DNA of 21,420 nucleotides. Source: CAZBSE01 sp964561115. Its GTDB lineage: Bacteria; Actinomycetota; Humimicrobiia; Humimicrobiales; Humimicrobiaceae. Shown piece by piece: positions 14,001 through 21,420 of the stretch; position 1 is the first letter of the stretch, and each line of letters begins with the position of its first letter. Where the stretch lies: NCBI GenBank assembly GCA_964561115.1, contig CAZLOE010000024.1, positions 1 to 21,420 on the forward strand, written 5' to 3'. The notes under the pieces were generated by a model. The model saw nothing but the letters and a program-made list of their open reading frames with translations. It did no database searches and was not told where the DNA came from. Both the position numbers and the translations under genes were made by a program.

Positions 14001-15087
14001 AGTTTTAAAAGAGATAAAGACATGCAATAATAATTGTATATTCTGTTTTGTCAAACAGCTTCCTAAAAATTTGAGGGCTTCTCTATATATAAAAGATGAT
14101 GATTATACTCTTTCCTATATGTATGGCAATTTTGTGACCCTTACCAATATTACAGATAATGATCTAAAAAAAATAATAAAGTACAGATTGGAACCGCTTA
14201 ATGTTTCTATACACAGCATTAACAGTTCTGTAAGATCGATAATTTTCGGCAGTAAAAAAAGTAAAAAGGCAATAGATAACCTTAAGATTCTTGATAGGTA
14301 CGGCATAAAAACAAATATTCAAATCGTTCTATGCCCGGGTATCAATGATGGCAGATACCTGGCTGAGACGATTTTTGTTTTATTGAATGATTTTACTCAT
14401 ATAAAATCGATAGGAATCGTACCGGTAGGGATTACTAAATTCAACTCTGAAAAAGATTTAAAACCCTGCAGCGGAAAATATGCTAAAAATACCATAAGAT
14501 CTGTAAATGACTTTAAGATAAAATATAAGCATCTTAAAGCAGATGGAAAGATCTATCTTTCTGATGAATTTTATATTTTAGCCGGTGCTGAACTTCCTTA
14601 TCATACTCATTACGGGGATTTTTGTCAGATCAAAAATGGTATTGGAAAAAGTACTGACTTTTTAAAGCAGGTGGGGGATTATATTAAATACAGCAGTATT
14701 ACCGATGAGATCTGTCATAAAAACATATTAGTAGTCACATCTGAATACGGAAAAATCGTCATAGAAAGTGCATTAAAACTCGTCTGGGAAAATTTATATA
14801 GCATGAAATGCAGTGACGGTTTGCCTGTAAAAGTATTGGAAATCAAAAATAATTACTTTGGGGGAAATATAAAAGTATCAGGTCTTTTGACCGGTAGTGA
14901 TATAATATCAGAATTGAAAAAAGAAAACCTAAACTTATATGAAAAAATAATCATACCTGATAGTATTTTTAATGATGATGATCTTACTATTGATGATTAT
15001 TCTAAAAAAAACCTAAAAAGTATTAACAGTAAGATAAAAATAATATCTGAAGAAGGCTTTAGTTTTATAAAAGAATTAGCATCATGA
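13987..15087 (+). CDS. DUF512-family radical SAM protein, without the usual N-terminal PDZ domain
   Basis: Radical SAM protein of the DUF512 family, function unknown. The cluster motif is C13-x3-C17-x2-C20 (CNNNCIFC), followed by the family signature FVKQLPKNLR, KDDDYTLSY and GNFVTLTN. Further typical parts are VSIHS, QIVLCPGINDG, IGIVPVGITKF and the C-terminal DUF512 region (about 200-366, with VVTSEYGKI and LLTGSD). By recall the family normally has 430-450 aa with a PDZ-like domain before the cysteines. Here only 12 residues precede C13, giving 366 aa, and the upstream DNA is occupied by ispH. TTG start, 14-nt overlap with ispH. The stop overlaps the der start as ATGA. DUF512 next to der is a common order in Gram-positive bacteria, which hints at a link with translation or ribosomes. 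Confidence 0.85.
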   Translation: MKSFEVLKEIKTCNNNCIFCFVKQLPKNLRASLYIKDDDYTLSYMYGNFVTLTNITDNDLKKIIKYRLEPLNVSIHSINSSVRSIIFGSKKSKKAIDNLKILDRYGIKTNIQIVLCPGINDGRYLAETIFVLLNDFTHIKSIGIVPVGITKFNSEKDLKPCSGKYAKNTIRSVNDFKIKYKHLKADGKIYLSDEFYILAGAELPYHTHYGDFCQIKNGIGKSTDFLKQVGDYIKYSSITDEICHKNILVVTSEYGKIVIESALKLVWENLYSMKCSDGLPVKVLEIKNNYFGGNIKVSGLLTGSDIISELKKENLNLYEKIIIPDSIFNDDDLTIDDYSKKNLKSINSKIKIISEEGFSFIKELAS

Positions 15088-16421
15088 CTGTCAATAAAAA
15101 AAATATGAATGAAAATATTCCTAAAATTGCAGTTGTGGGAAAGCCAAATGTAGGAAAGTCCACTCTGATTAACAGGATCTGTGGTAAAGCCGAAGCAATA
15201 GTGCATCATGAACCTATGATTACCAGAGACAGAAAATATTATAAGTCTGATTGGAACGGTAGGATCTTTTACCTGCTGGACACGGGAGGGATAGACTTAA
15301 AATCAAAACAGAGAATGGATGTTCAGGTGTTCCTGCAAACCAAAAAAGCAATTGGGGAATCAGATATTATTATTTTTCTAGTCGATCTCAGAGAACCGGT
15401 ATCAATACTTGACGAGGAAATAGCATCAATGCTGAGAAAAACAGACAAAGATATCATTTTTGCCGGAAATAAGGTTGATGACGAAAAGGGCAGCTTTTAT
15501 ATTGAAGATTACCTAAAATTTGGATTCGGATATCCTATAAAAATATCTGCAATGCACGGTAGAAATACGGGGGATCTTTTAGATGAAATAGTTTCTAAGT
15601 TCAAAGAGGATAGAGCAGATATAAAGGAATACAGAGAAGAGCATATTCCTGGCATATGTATACTGGGTAAACCCAATGTCGGTAAATCAACATTATTTAA
15701 TTCAATAATCAATGAAGAAAGGGCTATAGTAGACGAGGTGGAAGGTACTACCAGGGACAGCATTGATATTATTTTGAACATAGAAGGTAAGAACTATAGA
15801 TACATTGATACTGCAGGTTTAAAGAGAAGAAGAGCCAGTGAAGAAGATCTTGAATTTTACAGTAAACTAAGGACTATCAGAGCAATAGAAAACTCTGATA
15901 TTTGTTTGATTGTGGTAGACTGCAGCATGGAAGTAACAGTACAGGACTTAAAAATTGTAGAAATTTGTATAAAAAAGGGTGTAAGTGAATGTATAATATT
16001 TAATAAAATTGATTTAGTCGATAAAAGTACTGTTCAGGATTTTATAAAAACCTTTTACCAGAAGATTAGATTTGCAAGCTACATTCCTTTTTTAAAGGTA
16101 AGTGCATTGACTAAAAAGGGAGTTGAAAATATTATAAGTATGATAGATGAATTGATGAAAGAAAGAAAAAAGAAAGTAAAAGACGGTGAACTCAATAGTT
16201 TATTTAAGGAGATGGAGCAAAAAAAAGAAGGTGTCTTTATTAAAGGAAGGAAGTTTAAGATTAAATTTATAAGACAGTTAAAAACTTCACCGCCTTATTT
16301 TTTAGTTTTTTCCAATATGGATGCAGCGAAGAGAGTAAATATAAAAAAATATATTGAAAATAATATAAGAGAAAAATTTGGATTTAAAGGTACGCCTATA
16401 AATTTTAAATTTAAATATTAA
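15084..16421 (+). CDS. der: Ribosome assembly GTPase Der (EngA)
   Basis: Essential tandem GTPase that helps mature the 50S subunit. First G domain: GKPNVGKS (19-26), TRDR (48-51), DTGG (66-69), NKVD (129-132). Second G domain: GKPNVGKS (195-202), TTRD, DTAGL and NKIDL. The C-terminal KH-like domain (about 355-445) ends in the typical GFKGTPINFKFKY. At 445 aa it has the normal length and an intact set of motifs. ATG overlaps the preceding stop as ATGA, so it is translationally coupled. An internal ATG at 15105 is a possible alternative start, since the first 13 residues are not conserved. Confidence 0.96.
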   Translation: MTVNKKNMNENIPKIAVVGKPNVGKSTLINRICGKAEAIVHHEPMITRDRKYYKSDWNGRIFYLLDTGGIDLKSKQRMDVQVFLQTKKAIGESDIIIFLVDLREPVSILDEEIASMLRKTDKDIIFAGNKVDDEKGSFYIEDYLKFGFGYPIKISAMHGRNTGDLLDEIVSKFKEDRADIKEYREEHIPGICILGKPNVGKSTLFNSIINEERAIVDEVEGTTRDSIDIILNIEGKNYRYIDTAGLKRRRASEEDLEFYSKLRTIRAIENSDICLIVVDCSMEVTVQDLKIVEICIKKGVSECIIFNKIDLVDKSTVQDFIKTFYQKIRFASYIPFLKVSALTKKGVENIISMIDELMKERKKKVKDGELNSLFKEMEQKKEGVFIKGRKFKIKFIRQLKTSPPYFLVFSNMDAAKRVNIKKYIENNIREKFGFKGTPINFKFKY

Positions 16422-16441
16422 ATTATAAAAACAAGGTAAGG

Positions 16442-17476
16442 ATGAGGAGAAAAATAATTATAAATGTAATCGGTGCCGGCAGCTGGGGGACTACCCTGGC
16501 AGTGATAATTGCCGGAAAAGGATATAATATTAATTTATGGACAAGAAGCAGCTTTACATATAAAGAGATAAAAAGAACTAATAAAAATAAAAAGTATACT
16601 GGAGATTTACTGATCCCTAAAAACGTTAAACCTTTTACAGATTTGACTTATGATTTTGGCAATCCTGAAATTGTGATTTTTGCCGTCCCTTCACATGCAT
16701 TAAGAGAGATACTAAACAAATTTAAGAAAAAACTTGAGGAGAACAGTAAATATATAAAATGTGTCTTGAATGTAGCCAAGGGACTGGAAACTAAGAGCAA
16801 TCTCAGATTATCGCAGGTGATGGAAGAATGCCTGCCTAAAAGTTTAATCTCAAATATTTGTGTATTATCAGGGCCAAATATTGCCCCGGAGATAGCGAAA
16901 GGCCTCCCAAGCGTATCAGTTGCTGCATCTTTTAAAATGAAGGTTTTAAAATACATCCAGAGGATGATATCGACAGATAAATTAAGAGTATATACCAACC
17001 GTGATGTAATAGGGGTAGAAATCGGCGGAGCGGTAAAAAATATTATTGCTATTGCGGCAGGAATTTCTGACGGTCTGGGTTATGGGGCAAACACAAAAGC
17101 CTCTCTGGTGACAAGGGGGTTGTATGAACTATCGAAGTTCGGTATAAAACTTGGAGCAAATCCGATTACTTTTTCGGGAGCTGCAGGAATGGGTGATCTT
17201 GTGGCGACCTGTATAAGCAAACACAGCAGGAATAGAAATGTAGGAGAAAGATTAGCCAGGGGAGAAAAAATAAAGGAAATAATGAGGAGCATGTATATGG
17301 TTGCGGAGGGTGTGAAGACCACTGAAGCTGTTTATAATACTTCTAAAAAATTAGGTATTGAAGTACCTATAACAGAAACTGTATATAAAATAATCTATAG
17401 AGGCTTAAACCCTTTGGAATCAGTGAACAAACTTATGACTAGAAAGTTTAAAGCTGAGGTTGAAGATATTTCATAA
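16442..17476 (+). CDS. gpsA: Glycerol-3-phosphate dehydrogenase [NAD(P)+]
   Basis: Reduces dihydroxyacetone phosphate to sn-glycerol 3-phosphate, the backbone for phospholipids. The dinucleotide site is GAGSWGTT (11-18). SGPNIAPEIAKG (143-154) and the catalytic K199 in GGAVKNIIA are present, followed by FSGAAGMGDLVATC and SRNRNVGE. Length 344 aa is normal. AAGGT (16433-16437) stands 4 nt before the ATG and is a fair ribosome binding site. It is the last gene of the tyrA operon, 20 nt after der. The acyltransferase plsY, which in many Gram-positives sits between der and gpsA, is absent here. Confidence 0.95.
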   Translation: MRRKIIINVIGAGSWGTTLAVIIAGKGYNINLWTRSSFTYKEIKRTNKNKKYTGDLLIPKNVKPFTDLTYDFGNPEIVIFAVPSHALREILNKFKKKLEENSKYIKCVLNVAKGLETKSNLRLSQVMEECLPKSLISNICVLSGPNIAPEIAKGLPSVSVAASFKMKVLKYIQRMISTDKLRVYTNRDVIGVEIGGAVKNIIAIAAGISDGLGYGANTKASLVTRGLYELSKFGIKLGANPITFSGAAGMGDLVATCISKHSRNRNVGERLARGEKIKEIMRSMYMVAEGVKTTEAVYNTSKKLGIEVPITETVYKIIYRGLNPLESVNKLMTRKFKAEVEDIS

Positions 17477-17485
17477 GTTGAATTC

Positions 17486-17514
17486 TTTACTAATAATATT
17501 TGTTACCTTAAAAT
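17486..17514 (+). promoter_or_regulatory. Possible promoter of the tRNA-Pro gene
   Basis: TTTACT (17486-17491), 17 nt, then TAAAAT (17509-17514), which match 4/6 and 5/6 of the consensus. The start would fall at about 17521, two bases before the mature tRNA. The tRNA could also be read from the operon upstream, as no terminator is visible after gpsA. Confidence 0.4.
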
Positions 17515-17522
17515 ATATATTA

Positions 17523-17600
17523 CGGGACGTGGCGCAGTTTGGCTAGCGCACCAGTATGGGGTACTGGGGGTCGGAGGTTCAAATCCTCTCGTCCCGACCA
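17523..17600 (+). tRNA. tRNA-Pro (anticodon GGG)
   Basis: Full cloverleaf: acceptor CGGGACG (17523-17529) pairs with CGTCCCG (17590-17596), discriminator A, and the CCA is encoded (17598-17600). The D arm is GCGC/GCGC. The anticodon stem is CCAGT/ACTGG with loop ATGGGGT, so the anticodon is GGG followed by G37, as in proline tRNAs. The T arm is GGAGG/CCTCT with loop TTCAAAT. It would read CCC and CCU codons. Confidence 0.97.
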
Positions 17601-17713
17601 TATTAATTAAAAAAGATGATATAATAATATAGAATACATCATAAAAAAGTATTTTATAAAATTATATGATTTTGTAAGACATAAATTCACAAATTATTAT
17701 AATAGGGAATATA

Positions 17714-18127
17714 ATGAATTCTAAATCAAATAATAAAAAAACAGAATCCATAAAAGAAAAAAAGATTGAATTAGAAAAAGAGGTATCCAGCGATATACTT
17801 GATTATATAAAGAAAGTACCAATAGAAAAAAGCGGATTGGTAGTAATAAAAGGCCCCGATGTGGGTGATAAATTCTTTATAAATAAGTCTAAATTCACTA
17901 TAGGGAGAAATCCAAAGTCTGATATATTCCTTGATGATATAACAGTTTCAAGAAAACATGCAATATTAAAAAGAACAGGTGATGATTTTAAATTAAAAGA
18001 TTTAGGCAGTTTAAACGGAAGTTATTTGAATGGGGAAATATCAGAAGAATCACTGTTAAAAAACGGTGATAAAATACAGATAGGGAAATATATATTTTTA
18101 TTTTTTCATCACGGTAAGAAGTCTTAA
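17714..18127 (+). CDS. Small FHA-domain protein (GarA/OdhI-like position)
   Basis: Phosphothreonine-binding adaptor of 137 aa. The FHA domain fills about 42-131: TIGR (62-65), SRKHA (79-83) and NGSYLNG (101-107) carry the phosphopeptide-binding Arg, Ser, His and Asn. The first 40 residues are Lys/Glu-rich and probably disordered. I do not see the ETT(S) phosphorylation motif that lets actinobacterial GarA/OdhI switch between self-binding and 2-oxoglutarate enzymes. AGGGA (17704-17708) stands 5 nt before the ATG. The stop codon abuts the GTG of the MerR gene with no gap, so the pair is one unit. The FHA plus FtsR arrangement is typical of Actinomycetota. Confidence 0.85.
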   Translation: MNSKSNNKKTESIKEKKIELEKEVSSDILDYIKKVPIEKSGLVVIKGPDVGDKFFINKSKFTIGRNPKSDIFLDDITVSRKHAILKRTGDDFKLKDLGSLNGSYLNGEISEESLLKNGDKIQIGKYIFLFFHHGKKS

Positions 18128-18853
18128 GTGGCCGATAAAGAAAAAGAAAAAAAATACCTTACCATAGGTAAGGCAGTAAAAAAATTAAAAAAATTGTACC
18201 CTGATCTAACAGGAAGTAAACTAAGATTCCTTGAATCTGAAGGTCTTATTTCCCCCAAAAGAGCATCAAATAAGTACAGGATTTTTTACAAGGAAGATAT
18301 TGAAAGATTAAACTTCATATTAAAAATGCAGAAAGATTTTTACATGCCCCTGCCTGTTATTAAGCAAAAGATAAAATCAAAGGAGTTCAAAGAATTTATC
18401 AGCGTTAGTAAATCTTCAGAAGATCTTGAATTGAAATTAGGAGAAGAATTCAAACCTGATTACAGTACGAGAAAATATACCCAGGAAGATATTAGAAAGA
18501 ATTTTAAACTTTCACAATCCTCTATGAATGAATTACTGGAAAATGAATTAATAGATTGGAGTAAAGAAAACAATAAATATATTATAAATGCAGAAGATAT
18601 TGAGATCTTAAAACTTACGGGTGAATTGGCTAAATACGGAATAAAAGTAAAACATTTAAAGCTTTTTGAAAATTTTGCAACACGAAATTCCTCATTTATG
18701 CAGCAGATAATATTTCCGCTGCTTATGTCTGGGAAAAAAGGATTTCATATTAAAGCAGCCAGAGAATTGAGCAGGTTGGAAAGAATGCTCTGCGATTTTC
18801 AGGAACTTTTGGTAAAAAGAGAAAATAGAAGGTTTATGGAAAAATATAAATGA
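18128..18853 (+). CDS. ftsR: MerR-family regulator, FtsR-like
   Basis: DNA-binding regulator of 241 aa. The N-terminal MerR helix-turn-helix (about 9-80) reads LTIGKAVKKL, then SKLRFLESEGLISPKR, NKYRIFYKEDIERLNFIL and QKDFYMPLPVIKQKI. This is the same sequence plan as actinobacterial FtsR, which activates ftsZ in Corynebacterium. A second helical domain (about 115-235) with TQEDIRKNF, LAKYGIKVKHLKLF and QQIIFPLL also matches that family, rather than metal or drug sensors of the MerR group. No metal-binding cysteines are seen. GTG start directly after the FHA stop. The stop overlaps the carboxypeptidase start as ATGA, which couples a division regulator to a cell-wall enzyme. The gene symbol is by resemblance. 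Confidence 0.8.
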   Translation: MADKEKEKKYLTIGKAVKKLKKLYPDLTGSKLRFLESEGLISPKRASNKYRIFYKEDIERLNFILKMQKDFYMPLPVIKQKIKSKEFKEFISVSKSSEDLELKLGEEFKPDYSTRKYTQEDIRKNFKLSQSSMNELLENELIDWSKENNKYIINAEDIEILKLTGELAKYGIKVKHLKLFENFATRNSSFMQQIIFPLLMSGKKGFHIKAARELSRLERMLCDFQELLVKRENRRFMEKYK

Positions 18854-20142
18854 TATATGGCGGTTCTTCAGTTTTAAAAAGCTGCGGCATAAAGGTATAT
18901 TCCAGTATATTAATCCTGCTTATAGTTGTCTTATTATTTTCTTCTTTTTTATTTTTAAATCCTAATAAAATTTATGGCGATGACCAAAAGGCTTCCTATA
19001 ATGATAAGATTGATATATCTGCAGAATCTGCTGTGATCTTAAATTATGACACAGGGGATATTTTATGGGAGAAAAACTCCAGCAGTTCGATGTATCCTGC
19101 CAGTACTACCAAGATACTTTCATCAATTATTGCTATTGAAAATATAAATGATTTTGACCAGGTTGTTGAGATATCAAAAAACGCTTCAGGAAGAAACCAT
19201 TCTGCTTTTAGGTTCAGGACAGGTGACAGCATAAGCTTGATGGATCTGTGCAAAGCTTCACTTATATGTTCCCATAATAATGCAACCATAGCACTTGCGG
19301 AATATGTTTCCGGCAGTGTAGAGGATTTTGTAGAATTGATGAATAAAAAGGCAGAAGAAATAGGTGCTGAAAATTCTTTTTTTAAGAACACAAACGGGTT
19401 GGATGACGAATTTCCCGACCATAGATCCACTGCGAGAGATATGGCAATTATTGCAAGTTACTGCATGGAAAATGAAATATTCAAAGAAATAGTAAACACC
19501 AGAGAAGATACAATAATAAAAAATGACCAGGAGATAGAGATCACAAATACAAATAACCTGCTTGATTATGATTCTATAAAAGGGGTAAAGACCGGTTATA
19601 CAAATAATGCAGGCTATTGTATAGTGCTTTATTCGGAAAAAAATGATCTGAGATTAATAACGGTCATCTTAAACAGCAGTTCTCTGGAGGAGAGAGATAA
19701 GGATGCATTAAAACTTCTCAACTGGACCTACGGTAATTTAAAATATGTAAAAATAATAGATTCACATCAAGCAGCCGCAACCACCACTATTAAAGATAAG
19801 GCAGAATTAAATCTTGACCTGTATCCCGAGTCTGATTATGTGGAACTAATAAATATAAATGATGACCAGATCGAAATAAAGCAAAATTCATACAGTGATA
19901 TTGATTTGCCGGTTGAAAAAAAAGATATACTGGGGACTATTGATATTTTTATAAATGGTCAGAAAATAAAAGAACTTAATATGATTTCCAGAGAAAGTGT
20001 GGAAGATGCCTATGTCTATCAGGAATTATCTTCTGACAGAGAACTCCGCACGAGGTTCATAATTGTTATCATATTGGTATTTTATTTTTTAGCAATTCTA
20101 TTTATAATAATTAGAAATTTATTTATAAAAAAAATGATTTAA
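18850..20142 (+). CDS. dacF: D-alanyl-D-alanine carboxypeptidase (DacF/PBP5-type, S11 family)
   Basis: Trims the terminal D-Ala from peptidoglycan stem peptides on the outside of the membrane. Signal anchor at about 17-36. The three penicillin-binding motifs are intact: S85-T-T-K88 in PASTTK, S141-H-N143, and K247-T-G249. A PBP5 C-terminal beta domain follows (about 310-385). The C-terminus ends in a real membrane span (about 404-425) with a basic tail, rather than the amphipathic helix of E. coli PBP5. Length 430 aa. ATG overlaps the MerR stop by 4 nt, so it is translationally coupled. Located with a division-type regulator, it probably acts in growth or septation; that is inference. Confidence 0.92.
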   Translation: MIYGGSSVLKSCGIKVYSSILILLIVVLLFSSFLFLNPNKIYGDDQKASYNDKIDISAESAVILNYDTGDILWEKNSSSSMYPASTTKILSSIIAIENINDFDQVVEISKNASGRNHSAFRFRTGDSISLMDLCKASLICSHNNATIALAEYVSGSVEDFVELMNKKAEEIGAENSFFKNTNGLDDEFPDHRSTARDMAIIASYCMENEIFKEIVNTREDTIIKNDQEIEITNTNNLLDYDSIKGVKTGYTNNAGYCIVLYSEKNDLRLITVILNSSSLEERDKDALKLLNWTYGNLKYVKIIDSHQAAATTTIKDKAELNLDLYPESDYVELININDDQIEIKQNSYSDIDLPVEKKDILGTIDIFINGQKIKELNMISRESVEDAYVYQELSSDRELRTRFIIVIILVFYFLAILFIIIRNLFIKKMI

Positions 20143-20150
20143 ATATAAAC

Positions 20151-20155
20151 GGAGG
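20151..20155 (+). promoter_or_regulatory. Ribosome binding site deciding the TTG start of the DUF3048 gene
   Basis: GGAGG stands 9 nt before TTG 20165. It supports this start, which also gives a complete lipoprotein signal peptide. Confidence 0.65.
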
Positions 20156-20164
20156 TATCTTAAA

Positions 20165-21298
20165 TTGACACTTAAAGGAAACATAAAAGTCAAAATCCTG
20201 ATTTTTTCATTTTTAATAACAGCATTGATTACTACTATGGCCTTTACCGGCTGCAGTAAAGGTGGAGCTGTTGAGCAGGAGACTGCTTCAGAAGAAGAAT
20301 TTGAGGCAGAAGAAGAGAATGAACTTGGAGCAGAAGAAGGAGAAGAAGAGGGGAGCCAGACCACTGTAAAAGAAATAACCGGTAACATAAATATTTTCAG
20401 CGGTCTTGAGATCACTGATTCGGTAAAAGACGATAGGCCAATAGCTATAATGGTTGAAAATACCACAGATGCAAGGCCTCAATCCGGACTGATGTATGCT
20501 GATATAGTATTTGAAGTAGTAGACGAGTACGGGATCACAAGATATGTAGCTGTATTCTCTTCCTATGAGGCGGAAACTATAGGCCCGGTAAGAAGTACCA
20601 GGATATACTATGCAGAAATAGCAAGAAGCCTTGACCCCCTTTATGCGTTCTGGGGAACATATCCGGAATGTTATGATGTAATAAGAAATCTGGATATTGA
20701 TGTTTTAGATGGAAACAGTGAAGTCATTGCATACGCCGATTCAGGATGGAGGGACTATACCAGAAGCGATATCACTGAGCATACTGCTTTTATGTCAACT
20801 GTTGCACTAAAAGAAGATGCACTGGATTATAGCTATTCACTTGAAGGAGGGCAGTCTCCTCTAAGATTTAAGGAAGATGCAGATGATTCAGACAGGGGAG
20901 ATGTATCGGATATAACAATTAATTTTTCCAGCGAAACTTTTAAAGCTTATTTTGAATATGATGGGGAAAATAATAATTACCTGAAATATGTAGGAGGTTC
21001 ACCTCATACAGACTATGAGACCGGCAGTCAGATTACAGTCAACAATGTGATCGTTATGATAACTGATATCGAAGGACCTATAGATTCAAGCGGGCATATG
21101 GTAGTAAGGACCACTGGTACCAGCGACAACAGTAAGGCATTTTTCTTTATGGATGGAAATGTAATAGAAGGCACCTGGGAAAGATCATCTGCTTTTGACC
21201 CCTTTACATATAGAGATGAAAACGGCGATACCATTTTATTCAACAGGGGATCTACCTGGGTAGCATTAATACAGGATACTGATATGTTAACATATTAG
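20165..21298 (+). CDS. DUF3048 domain lipoprotein (YerB-like)
   Basis: Predicted lipoprotein of unknown function, exported and anchored outside the membrane. The signal peptide has basic residues, a hydrophobic core (about 10-27) and a lipobox AFTGC with C30 as the lipidated cysteine. Residues 38-64 are a strongly acidic linker. The rest matches the two DUF3048 domains of B. subtilis YerB: RPIAIMVENTTDARPQSG, ADIVFEVVDEYGITRY, IGPVRSTRIYY near the front, and the C-terminal part ending in FNRGSTWVALIQDTD. Length 377 aa fits. TTG start with GGAGG. It follows the carboxypeptidase by 22 nt and probably belongs to the same transcript, which suggests an envelope role. Confidence 0.9.
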   Translation: MTLKGNIKVKILIFSFLITALITTMAFTGCSKGGAVEQETASEEEFEAEEENELGAEEGEEEGSQTTVKEITGNINIFSGLEITDSVKDDRPIAIMVENTTDARPQSGLMYADIVFEVVDEYGITRYVAVFSSYEAETIGPVRSTRIYYAEIARSLDPLYAFWGTYPECYDVIRNLDIDVLDGNSEVIAYADSGWRDYTRSDITEHTAFMSTVALKEDALDYSYSLEGGQSPLRFKEDADDSDRGDVSDITINFSSETFKAYFEYDGENNNYLKYVGGSPHTDYETGSQITVNNVIVMITDIEGPIDSSGHMVVRTTGTSDNSKAFFFMDGNVIEGTWERSSAFDPFTYRDENGDTILFNRGSTWVALIQDTDMLTY

Positions 21299-21322
21299 AT
21301 TAATCATTATTCAGCTCTGATT

Positions 21323-21420
21323 TTGAGAAGACAAAAAGAAAAAAAATTAGTAAAAAATGATATATTGGGAAATGTATTGTTTTCCGAACAAGAAATATCA
21401 GAAAGAGTATCAGAGCTGGG
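21323..21420 (+). CDS. hpt: Hypoxanthine phosphoribosyltransferase, N-terminal fragment (cut by window end)
   Basis: The open frame at the right edge reads NVLFSEQEISERVSELG. This is the usual N-terminal stretch of bacterial hypoxanthine/guanine phosphoribosyltransferases (a leading I/V-L-x-S-E-E-x-I-x-x-R-V-x-E-L-G pattern). Catalytic parts lie outside the window. The start is unclear: TTG 21323 gives a basic leader of about 14 residues, and TTG 21365 gives a shorter one; neither has a ribosome binding site and no ATG is in frame. The gene would purify purine bases for salvage. Confidence 0.55.
   Translation, partial: MRRQKEKKLVKNDILGNVLFSEQEISERVSEL

Noticed and set aside
17601..17713. Promoter directly before the FHA gene
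   Set aside because: TTGTAA (17672-17677) and TATTAT (17695-17700) are spaced well, but transcription would begin inside the AGGGA ribosome binding site, so the match is probably chance.
21296..21420. Stop-codon read-through joining the DUF3048 protein to the next frame
   Set aside because: The hpt-like frame happens to be in phase with the DUF3048 stop, but the DUF3048 C-terminus is already complete and HPRT is an independent cytoplasmic enzyme.

Overview
The window is about 21.4 kb of AT-rich, gene-dense bacterial DNA. Every protein gene I support lies on the plus strand. The best lineage clue is the adjacent FHA and MerR-type pair at 17714-18853. The MerR protein matches the actinobacterial FtsR layout, and a small FHA protein followed by FtsR is a typical Actinomycetota arrangement. 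Together with the low GC this suggests a deep-branching, low-GC Actinomycetota (OPB41/Humimicrobiia-like). A Bacillota-like relative is the alternative, because the DUF512-der-gpsA order is also common there. The lineage call is inference.

Layout. 1-4108: accessory membrane genes, namely a GT2 glycosyltransferase, a MATE exporter and an elongated cation diffusion facilitator with an unusual metal site. 4225-6054: a short, animal-type transketolase with its own promoter and a strong ribosome binding site. 6055-6354: a very AT-rich spacer. 6355-8940: a membrane-anchored PAS-GAF-GGDEF-HD-GYP protein, with motifs for both making and breaking cyclic di-GMP. 8945-9147 (minus strand): a strong candidate for a free-standing small RNA with its own promoter, a long 5' stem and an intrinsic terminator. 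9345-17476: a compact housekeeping operon, tyrA-aroA-cmk-plsC-ispH-DUF512-der-gpsA, with several gene overlaps. 17523-17600: tRNA-Pro(GGG). 17714-21298: FHA, ftsR-like MerR, D,D-carboxypeptidase and a DUF3048 lipoprotein. 21323-21420: the start of a hypoxanthine phosphoribosyltransferase gene, cut by the window edge.

The central operon links aromatic amino-acid synthesis (tyrA, aroA), nucleotide supply (cmk), phospholipid synthesis (plsC, gpsA), isoprenoid synthesis by the MEP route (ispH) and ribosome assembly (der). The downstream cluster combines a division-type regulator with cell-wall trimming.

The most novel-looking element is the minus-strand RNA at about 8945-9112. It carries a perfect -35, a 17-nt spacer, an extended -10, an 11-bp stem that begins at the predicted transcription start, and a terminator. 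I could not assign it to a known RNA family. Other points of note are the Asn/Asp-Asn/Asp metal site and three-part cytoplasmic tail of the CDF protein, the apparent absence of a PDZ domain in the DUF512 radical SAM protein, and a seven-codon leader ORF coupled to cmk.
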